This document shows, piece after piece, positions 53,186-61,578 of a stretch of DNA of 64,000 nt. Both the position numbers and the translations under genes were made by a program. Source of the stretch: Adineta steineri (lineage: Eukaryota; Rotifera; Eurotatoria; Adinetida; Adinetidae); the NCBI GenBank assembly GCA_905250115.1, contig CAJNOI010000061.1, positions 372,001-436,000 of the forward strand, written 5' to 3'. The notes beneath the pieces were generated by a model. It was not told where the DNA came from. It ran no database searches and worked only from the letters and a program-made list of their open reading frames with translations. Within the stretch, counting starts at the first letter, position 1. Each line of letters begins with the position of its first letter.

Positions 53186-53502
53186 ATAACCCGTTTTTTT
53201 TTCTTCTTAACATATTTTCCTATTGTTTTAAGGTGTTTCGTTTTGTATTATCTAATGTGAAATTAATAAATAAGGACAAGGTACAACTGCAATTATGTTT
53301 CATCTATCTTTATTCTATAAGTCAAAGTTGACAGGAAATAATTAATTTATCATCGTTTTACTGTTTAATCTATTATTAAACGATAGTGGAGAGAATTGTT
53401 AAAGTTTAAAGAAGCTGAAGTTATGTAGATGTAAAAATTGTGCCAATCATTCGTTATGATTACGATATTTGATCTTATGACAAAATGAAATCTTTTCTTC
53501 AG
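53186..53502 (+). other. 317-bp spacer between TMEM64-like gene and RFC3
   Basis: AT-rich, same-strand spacer. An AATAAA-type signal (near 53263) follows the upstream gene. The spacer ends in TTTTCTTCAG directly abutting the RFC3 start codon. Confidence 0.5.
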
Positions 53503-54929
53503 ATGAGTCTTTGGTGTGATAAATATCGTCCGAGAAATTTTCAAGAACTTGATTATCAATTAGAACAAGCCAAATTATTACAAACGATTGTAAAAGAATT
53601 TTTTCATTCAATTTGTCGTCTAATTTTATGTTTATTAATTATTCAGGTAGCTAATGGTGATTTTCCTCATTTTCTAATTTTTGGTCCTAATGGTTCCGGT
53701 AAAAAAACTCGCATAACATGTTTACTTCACGCTTTATATGGTGATGGTGTGCAATCTTTACGTCTAGAAAATCATGAATATGAAACACCATCTCGAAAAA
53801 AAATTGAAATAACAACGATTGGTAGTAATTATCATACACAAGTCAATCCAAGGTAATTTACAAAAGTTTATTCTATTAAAATTAAAATTTTTTAGTGATG
53901 TTGGTATTTATGATCGTGTTGTTATTCATGAATTAATTAAAACAATTGCACAAACTAAACAAATAAATAGTATAGAACAACGATCATTCAAAAGTATGTT
54001 AATATTGATATATTCAATATAAATATTGATTTAGAGATCTCTTTTTATATTGATTTTTCAAGTTATTGTTATTGTTGAAGTGGATAAATTAACACGAGAT
54101 GCTCAACATAGTCTTCGTCGTACAATGGAAAAATATGTTAGCTCATGTCGTCTTATACTTTGCTGTAATTCAACATCACGAGTTATACCAGCGATTCGTA
54201 GTCGATGTTTAGGAATAAGAATGGCTGCACCGACAATTGATGAAGTATAATTATTTATTTATTAAGAAAATTTAATTTCTTTTTTTTTAAAGATAAGTAT
54301 AGTATTAAAAAAAGTAGCAAAATTGGAAGGAATAGAATTACCAATTGAATTAGCAAATCGTATTGGTGAAAAAAGTCAAAGAAATCTTCGAAGAGCTTTA
54401 CTTATGCTTCAAACATGTGCTACACAAAAGTAAAAATTTTAATTTGAAGAAAACAAAATAAGGGATGTCTTTTTATTAGAATTCCTCTAACAAAAGATCA
54501 ACAAATAATTGAACCAGATTGGGAAATATATTTACGTGATACAGCTCGAATGATTAGTGAACAACAGACACCTCAACGGTAGATAAGATTCCTTATATTT
54601 TTAATTAGTTTTTCTTTTCTATAGAATTTTTGAAGTACGTGAACGGCTTTATGAATTAATTACACATTGTATTCCAGCAGAAATTATTTTTAAAGTAAAA
54701 TTTGACTTTTTTAATATATAGTTTTGGGATTAAAGAATTTTATTCTTAGGGTTTACTTGAAGAACTATTAACTAATTGTGATGATGTATTAAAAATTCAA
54801 ATAACACAAACAGCTGCCGAATATGAACATCGTCTTCGACAGGGCTCAAAAGAAATTTTCCATCTGGAAGCATTCATAGCTAAATTTATGTGTATTTATA
54901 AACAACATATTGATAGCAATAGCCACTAA
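53503..54929 (+). CDS. RFC3: Replication factor C subunit 3 (38-kDa clamp-loader subunit)
   Basis: AAA+ subunit of the complex that loads PCNA at primer-template junctions. Exons 53503-53589, 53647-53852, 53896-53993, 54063-54244, 54293-54429, 54480-54578, 54625-54694, 54750-54929; 352 aa (human 356). It starts MSLWCDKYRP, the strictly conserved RFC3 N-terminus. Walker A is GPNGSGKKT (42-50). Other clear family blocks are SSCRLILCCNSTSRVIPAIRS and the following R-C (SRC arginine-finger motif), QSLRR and the C-terminal YEHRLRQGSKEIFHLEAFIA. Walker B reads VEVDKLT, with Lys after the Asp as in human RFC3. The ATG follows TTTTCTTCAG without a spacer. There is therefore either no 5' UTR beyond a spliced leader or an upstream UTR intron. 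Confidence 0.97.
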
Positions 54930-55489
54930 CCTTAATGAGAATTTTCGATTAATTAGTAAATTTAAAAATTTTGTTTTTTTGTGAATGTTGTTTTAATTAA
55001 ATAAAATTTCAAATATTTATATAATGAATAGAAAATTGTATTATTGTACGTAAATCAAATATATCTACAAAAATTGAATATACAGCATCGAGTATACGCT
55101 GTATGATCATTTAAGCAAATCTCTTAATCTTCTATCGTACTCATTTGCAATACAAGTGACTAATTCAATTAGTTTAAATTGGAAATATCATAATAGACAC
55201 TATATTTGATGGGCCACATAGCAATATATTTCGATTGAGTAAACAAGATTTTTAATAGAATATAGAAGAGATATTTAATATATTCATATATATTATAATT
55301 GCATTAATTTGCCAAGTTTATGCCGTACATCCGCCCAATATTAATATATTTTGAAGTTCTACATTATGAATATTGTCGGTATTTTATACAATTAATTTTA
55401 TTTCATAAATTCGAAAATGTAGAGTAGTAGGAGAATTCTTATCAGACACAATCATTGTTATAAATAATTTTTGTCAAAGTGCCATATAT
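54930..55489. other. Gene-less spacer downstream of RFC3
   Basis: About 560 bp AT-rich; contains the RFC3 polyadenylation signal (AATAAA at about 55000) and otherwise nothing definable. Confidence 0.45.
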
Positions 55490-55711
55490 CAGTGGCGGAT
55501 TTAGGGGGCGATGGGGGCGATCGCCCCACCCCCCTTCCGAATTTTTTTTGGATTTTTTCCAGAATAAACGAACGAAAAAATAGGTTCACACTACCTCGGT
55601 TGGACTCAAAAAATAGCTTTTAACCAAAATCGCCCCCCCTCTTCAGGTATCGCCCCTCCATACTAAAAAAAAAATCGCCCCGCCCCTTCCAAAATCCTAG
55701 ATCCGCCACTG
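55490..55711. mobile_element. hAT-type MITE (222 bp) with 8-bp target-site duplication
   Basis: The ends are inverted: CAGTGGCGGATTTAGG at the left and CAGTGGCGGATCTAGG reading in from the right, differing at one position. CCATATAT occurs immediately outside both ends (55482-55489 and 55712-55719), a perfect 8-bp duplication. CAG-type ends and 8-bp duplications are the hAT superfamily signature. The interior is C/G-homopolymer rich (GGGGGCGATGGGGGCGATCG at left) and non-coding. Confidence 0.9.
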
Positions 55712-55983
55712 CCATATATATACTCACTGATAAATACCATAAAAGTAAAAAGTTATAAATATCGTTCTATTGCAAATTTATATGTCAATTAAAATATTAT
55801 TTTCGAGAAAAAACTAAAAACATCCAATAAATAATATCAAATAAACTCACGCCATTCGTTTTCTGCACTACTTGAGAAAATCGAACATCTGTTTAAAATA
55901 AACTTCGATTATCGATATAAAAACATGAAATATAATTTTGCTCTTTCTTATATCGTCATTTCAGAAGAAATTAACGAAAAACC

Positions 55984-57763
55984 ATGTTACTTTCTTATTT
56001 AAGTTTCCTTTTGATTTCCGGTAAGATTTTTTTTTAAAGATTTGTGATATACAAAATCTGTTAGAATAGGTGTTGCATTGGCACAATATGAACGCGAACA
56101 TACACCAGCTGAACGAATGAGACTCTTGGTACAATATACTTAATATTTTCTTCTATAATTTTCATTTCAATTTATTAGGGTCCTTTGGCTTTTGGAAATT
56201 CTCGATTAGTATTTAATTGTCCAGCATTAGTTCCATCACCAACACTTCCAACTTCAGGTATTTATTACTTTTCATTTTCATTCAAATTTAATATAATTAT
56301 CCTTTTATTTATAGTACATGCTTTAAGACCAGCTGATATAAAACTTGTAGCATCCATGGGTGATAGTTTAACTGTATGTTTGATGATAGAACAATAGAAA
56401 CTATTTAATATTCAATTATTTTAGGCAGCAAATGGTGCAAAAGCAAATTCAATTGTTGCTGTAATAGTTGAATATCGAGGTGTTTCCTGGAGGTAAAGAA
56501 AATCTTTAAATTAGTTTTTCAAAATTATTTTTTTATGTTTTAGTATTGGTGGTGATGACGATCTCAAAAAAGTTGTTACATTACCCAGTAAATATTTTGA
56601 TATTGTTCAACATTAAAATATTGCTTCTTTTCTTTCTAAATTTTAGATATTTTACGACAAATTAACAGTCAATTAAGTGGTTATTCTCAAGGAACTGGTG
56701 ATCGAAATTCTTCCAAAGCTGGTTTTAATGTTGCAAAAGCTGGTGCTATTTCTTCGTAAGTTTAATTCATAATTCGAAGGAGTATATTATCTTTGTTTAA
56801 AGTGATATGCCAACTCAAGCTCATCTTCTTGTTGATCGAATGACAAAAGCATTAGGTGCTGGAAAATTTGCTGCAGATTGGAAATTAGTAACATTCTTTA
56901 TTGGTGGTAATGATCTTTGTGGTTATTGCAAAGATACAGTATGTTTTTATTCTTTCTGGTATATCATTGATTTATATCTGTTGAATTAGAATCGATTTAG
57001 TACAGCTACTTATACGAATAATATTAAAACAGCATTAGATATTTTGAAAGCTCGTATGCCTCGTGCTCTTGTTAATCTTGTTGTTGTTCTTAATGTTGCT
57101 GAACTTGAAGATTTACATGAAGGTATTCGATGTCAATCATTACAAAAGTAAGATAGAGGATAGAAGACGAACTAAGAGAATAAATTAATGAATATATATA
57201 GTTTTATGTGTGATTGTGCTGTTAATAAGAAAACACGTGAACAAGTTCGTGTAGCAAATTTGGAATATCAAATAGCAACAAAGAAATTGATTAGTTCAGG
57301 TATTTATGATACATCGAATGATTTTACTGTTGTCCTACAACCATTCATGGAACATATGAAAGTACCAGCTACGGTATGAAAAAAACTTTTGATTCTTAAT
57401 ATATGAAAAATGTTTTTCAAAAAAAAATTTTATTATTTATTATAGAGCAATGGCTTAGCTGATTTTTCATATTTTTCGCCTGATTGTTTTCATTTCAGTC
57501 AAAAAGGTCATGAAGCAGCAGCTATTGAACTTTGGAATAATATGGTTAGATTCATATGTGAATAGTTTTTTAAATAATTTGTTCTATGTCTTATGTCTAG
57601 ATGCAAAAAGTTGGTGAAAAAACAACTTCATGGAATTTATTGGATACACTTGAATGTCCAACAACAGTAAGTTACTGATTATTTTGTTTTATGATTATCA
57701 CAAATATTTTTTTTATCTCATTAGGGCAATGGGTATATTTATACACGCAAGAATAGTGCTTGA
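55984..57763 (+). CDS. PLB1: Secreted GDSL lipase, phospholipase B1-like
   Basis: Hydrolyses acyl esters of phospholipids and lysophospholipids (family knowledge). Thirteen exons: 55984-56020, 56070-56128, 56179-56257, 56315-56373, 56425-56492, 56544-56587, 56647-56755, 56803-56938, 56990-57147, 57202-57373, 57446-57544, 57601-57666, 57725-57763; 374 aa. Signal peptide about 1-17 ([16 protein letters not shown]). Block I GDSLTAANG holds the nucleophile Ser76; block III is FFIGGNDLC; block V is [10 protein letters not shown] with the Asp-x-x-His pair. Vertebrate PLB1 has four such repeats and a membrane anchor; this protein is a single domain without an anchor, so probably a secreted digestive enzyme. 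AATAAA lies at 57814-57819. The last intron and exon recur beside the second cysteine-rich gene (59694 onward). Confidence 0.88.
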
Positions 57764-58019
57764 GTTGAAAATAATCTTTTATTGGTTGTCTGAATTTGTT
57801 TTTGTTCTATATCAATAAAAGGAATATTGACGAAAGATAAATATCTTGACCAATCTATGATTATTTGATGCTTGAGAAAAAGATTGATCAAGGTCAAACG
57901 TTCGAGTTGAACGAGTAAGGAAACGAAAAAGAGAGAGAAAAAGAGAGTAGATGATATATAAAAGTAGTGTAAAGTTATTCATTCATTCATTCATTCATTC
58001 AGAGAAGAAACCGAGCAAA

Positions 58020-58538
58020 ATGCAGCACTATCTCACTTTCGTGATCTTTAGCATGTGCTATTTATTTATTAATGCACAAACAAGCAATACTACAGTGGTT
58101 GTCACAACTACCACTACTACTACTACTACTGTCAAACCTGTTGTCGTTGTTGCAACTACTCCTGCTGTTAAACCTGCTGAAGTAGTCGCAACTACAGCTG
58201 CTGTTAAACCTGTTGAAGTTGTGGCAACTACTGTAGTTGTTAAACCTGTTGAGGTTGTCGAAACTTCTACTATTATGAAAGTTTCACATGCGATGGAAAC
58301 AACAGATGGACCTACTACTATGAAATGGATGGGCACAGATGATACTCCCGTTCCAATAATTACATATACAGGACTAACACCAGGTTCTCGACATGGACCA
58401 TATGTTGAACCACCACCACATCCACTTGGCTATTGTATTCGTGGTCGTTTACGTTGTTCCAGAATTCGTCGTTGTTGCAATGGACCATGTAATGTTATTA
58501 CAATGCGTTGCCCAGAAAATCAAAATGTACAATCTTAA
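58020..58538 (+). CDS. Secreted Thr/Val-rich protein with C-terminal six-cysteine (ICK-like) module, copy 1
   Basis: Single exon, 172 aa. Residues 1-19 form a signal peptide (MQHYLTFVIFSMCYLFINA). Next is a poly-Thr run and about four imperfect 11-residue repeats of the form KPxEVVATTxxV, a likely O-glycosylated mucin-like stalk. The C-terminal 35 residues carry six cysteines (139 to 164) spaced C-x6-C-x5-CC-x3-C-x6-C. That fits the inhibitor-cystine-knot pattern, which is shared by structural peptides, protease inhibitors, antimicrobial peptides and venom peptides, so it does not reveal function. The start is the ATG at 58020 after an ATTC repeat in the leader. A near-identical gene follows at 60007. 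A digestive, defence or surface-coat role is speculation. Confidence 0.75.
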   Translation: MQHYLTFVIFSMCYLFINAQTSNTTVVVTTTTTTTTTVKPVVVVATTPAVKPAEVVATTAAVKPVEVVATTVVVKPVEVVETSTIMKVSHAMETTDGPTTMKWMGTDDTPVPIITYTGLTPGSRHGPYVEPPPHPLGYCIRGRLRCSRIRRCCNGPCNVITMRCPENQNVQS

Positions 58539-58633
58539 AAATAGACTTTAGTTCATTTTTCTTTCAAGTTTGAAAGTAGTTGTTCATTTGCAATGTTCAT
58601 AATTTTTTTTGTTGATTAAATAATAAACGTTAA

Positions 58634-59326
58634 CACGTTGACTGTCTCCATACAAAAAATGAGTACTTGTTCTACGTCCATTTTTTAATTTTTTCTTAAT
58701 TTTCAAATATATTATTTTTGAAATGTATTACGTTTATATACCACAAAAATAAGTTTTAAACATATCCTCGATGTGTTTTGCATGCAACACATATGATTCA
58801 ATTGTCTCTCTTAGAATAATACTAAACTAACTTTATTGAAGAAACGATGATTATATATATATAAACGAGCCAGGAAGTACCAAACATTCTAGATATAAAA
58901 TATGACTAAGAGGAGAATATACCTGAACAACATTAAGAGAGGGAAAAGGGCCAAGTGAAGAAAAGAAAAAAAAGATAGTACTTCTTATATAAGAAACCAT
59001 TCTGCTTACTTTGTTTTAATGAGTGTCACTAAACATCATTACGGGAACTTGTGACTATTCTTTTATTTTCATTTAAGTTGGTAAAGAAGAACAGTTTATT
59101 TTATATTGAAACACTTTTGTAATAAAAACATCTGAAATTTAGCATTCACTTTTTTCTCAAATAAAAGCAAAGCGCAATGTTTTTTAGGATTTTATTATGT
59201 TCAGTACATTATATATGATTCAACCTAAAACTACAATACTTCTTTACATCGTATCCATATATTTCAATAGTTTAAATATCATATGCAGCGCATGCATCAT
59301 ATGTGATGCACGGGACAGTCAACGTG
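58634..59326. mobile_element. 693-bp element with 13-bp perfect inverted ends (CACGTTGACTGTC)
   Basis: CACGTTGACTGTC at 58634-58646 recurs inverted at 59314-59326. TTAA precedes the left end and ATAA follows the right end, so a piggyBac-like TTAA duplication with one mutation is possible. A second inverted pair containing CACATATGAT lies inside. No coding capacity is evident. It sits exactly where the two gene copies stop being similar. Confidence 0.5.
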
Positions 59327-59693
59327 ATAAATATAATAGAAGATAAATGTGTGATATTTATGTCATGCATACCTCTATACTCTTCAGTCTATGTATATCA
59401 ATTCTTATTGATTCTTGAATAAAATACTTCTATTTAAAGTGTATCTGTGCGATGCACATAAGTTAAAATATTTCACACATTAAAAATTGATCCTTTTTTG
59501 ATACTTGTTAAACAATCTTACGTATACGAATTCCATCCTGAACTAGTTCTAATTAAGATTCTAATCTATACTAGTTCTTTTCAAAATTCTAATCCGTCTT
59601 AGTCCGCTGTGAATAGGACACATTAGAATTCCAAACTGACCTAGTTCAATATGAGATCGTTCTATATTGAACTACATTCCAATTTTTACTCCG

Positions 59694-59790
59694 ACATATA
59701 TTTTTTTATCTCTATAGGGCAATGGGTATATTTATACAAGCAAGAACAGTGCTTGAGTTGAAAATAATCTTTTATTGGTTGTTTGAATTT
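59694..59790 (+). pseudogene. Orphan copy of the last exon of the phospholipase B-like gene
   Basis: GGGCAATGGGTATATTTATACAAGC... with its preceding acceptor (ATAG) matches the lipase terminal intron and exon at 57700-57800 with a few substitutions. The reading frame (GNGYIYTSKNSA, stop) is still open, but no other lipase exon is near. It was carried along with the duplication of the cysteine-rich gene. Confidence 0.75.
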
Positions 59791-60006
59791 GTTTTTGTTC
59801 TATATCAATAAAAGGAATATTGACGAAAGATAAATATCTTGACCAATCTATGATTATGTGATGCTTGAGAAAGAGATTGATCAAGGTCAAACATTGAGCG
59901 ATCAAGGAAAAGAAAAAGAGAAGGAGAAAAAGAGAGTAGATGATATATATAAAAACAGCGTAAATTTATTCATTCATTCATTCATTCAGAGAAGAAACTG
60001 AGCAAA

Positions 60007-60543
60007 ATGCAGCACTATCTCACTTTCATGATCTTTAGCATGTGCTATTTATTTATTAATGCACAAACAAGCAATACTACAGTGGTTGTTGCAACTACTA
60101 CTACTACTACTGTGAAACCTGTTGTGGTTGTTGCAACTACTCCTGCTGTTAAACCTGCTGAAGTTGTGGCAACTACTACTGCTGTTAAACCTGTTGAAGT
60201 TGTGGCAACTACTGTAGTTGTTAAACCTGTTGAGGTTGTCGAAACTTCTACTGTTATGAAAGTTTCACATGCGGTGGAAATAACAGATGGACCTACTACT
60301 ATGAAATGGATGGACACAGATGACACTACTGCTCCAGTAATTGCATATACAGGATTAACACCAGGTTTTGGACATAGACCACATGCATATCGATATATTG
60401 GACCATATGTTGAACCACCACCACATCCACTTGGCTATTGTATCCGTGGTGTTTTACGTTGTTCCAGAATGATTCCTTGTTGCAACGGACGATGTAATGT
60501 TACTAGAATGCATTGCCCAGAAAATCAAAATGTACAATCTTAA
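60007..60543 (+). CDS. Secreted Thr/Val-rich protein with C-terminal six-cysteine (ICK-like) module, copy 2
   Basis: Single exon, 178 aa, tandem paralogue of the gene at 58020 in the same orientation. The signal peptide and stalk are nearly identical. Differences are a shorter poly-Thr run, an insertion of eight or so residues before the cysteine module (HAYRYIG region), and substitutions concentrated between the cysteines (for example RLRCSRIRRCC becomes VLRCSRMIPCC). All six cysteines (145 to 170) and their spacing are kept. This pattern, with a fixed scaffold and changing loops, is what diversifying cystine-knot families show, but two sequences cannot prove selection. The leader also has the ATTC repeat, with fewer units. 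AATAAA follows in the conserved 3' UTR. Confidence 0.75.
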   Translation: MQHYLTFMIFSMCYLFINAQTSNTTVVVATTTTTTVKPVVVVATTPAVKPAEVVATTTAVKPVEVVATTVVVKPVEVVETSTVMKVSHAVEITDGPTTMKWMDTDDTTAPVIAYTGLTPGFGHRPHAYRYIGPYVEPPPHPLGYCIRGVLRCSRMIPCCNGRCNVTRMHCPENQNVQS

Positions 60544-61578
60544 GAACAGAGTTTAGTTCATTTTTCTTTCATGTTTGAAAGTAGTTGTTCATTTGAAATG
60601 TTCATAATTGTTTTTTTTTGTTGATTAAATAATAAATGTTAAATAAGCTGTCTCATTCTTTATAAGATCATAATTGTTCTTTCATATACTCGGCTTAATC
60701 TTAGATATACGAATAGAAAATAATGACTTGAACTATATATAACTGAATTAATTGTAAAAAAAAGATGAACTCAACAAAGATTTTTGCATATTCTTCAAAT
60801 AATATTGAAATGATTGTTAACCATTATCATAGAAAAATATTATCATAAAGTTGCTATTTGATTTATTTATGAGAACAAAATACATCTGGAGTTACAAAAA
60901 TATCGCCATATTTGACAATAAAAGCTCCATTATAGATTTTATCTGATCTATTTTCTACTGTATAATGAAATGAACATTTTGTCACAACTATGCAACAGAC
61001 AAAAGAAACAAAAAGAATAATTCAAATCAAATCGAGACTTCTAAGATAATGTATATCGATGTTGTAAAAATAATTGTGTTTTCCATTATTTCAATATTTA
61101 TAATTGATCATGAAGGTTTCGAAGACTTCTCTATAACCTGTAACATTCTATTTCCTGTCAATCTTGTAAAATTCATTGATTTGACAGATTTCACATTTGT
61201 ATGACGTATATTAAGCTGAAACTTAAGGAAAAAAATGTGAGTCTTCAATATCACTTTATGATGAATATACCTTCAGTAATAAGCTGTCATTTAAGCCTAT
61301 AAAAGAATTTCGAAAATATGACAGACTGAACTGTACAATCAATAATATTCTAAATAAAGATCTCGAATATGAAAAGATGCGTTGAATATATTTATTTTAT
61401 TGACTCTTATTCTAATCGATCACGTTATATAGAGTCATATGGTTACTTCCTCAATGTTTGATGACTGGCGACCTCTATGTTAAATTAATTCTATTCCTGT
61501 ATTTTATTACCAGTATATTATAAACAAAGAACAATATTGATTTATTTTATTAGTATACAAAATATTTTCTATACGATA
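60544..61578. other. Gene-less spacer upstream of the CTCF-like gene
   Basis: About 1 kb AT-rich; the first 110 bp is the 3' UTR of copy 2, still similar to copy 1. Nothing else definable; the CTCF-like promoter should be near its right end, where TTATTTTATTAG precedes the start codon by about 25 nt. Confidence 0.45.

Larger units (their letters stand above)
58539..60006. other. Spacer between the duplicated genes (holds a mobile element and the duplicated leader)
   Basis: 58539-58633 is the 3' UTR of copy 1, and 58634-59326 the inverted-end element. 59327-59693 is unassigned. 59694-60006 is a second copy of the lipase last exon, 3' region and leader of the cysteine-rich gene. Confidence 0.6.

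Noticed and set aside
57951-58019. Upstream in-frame extension of the first cysteine-rich protein
   Set aside because: Runs through the ATTC repeat leader and would bury the signal peptide; copy 2 starts at the equivalent ATG.
58058-58336. Val/Thr-rich minus-strand frames opposite the two cysteine-rich genes
   Set aside because: Antisense of GTT/ACT repeats in the stalk; no signal peptide or start context.
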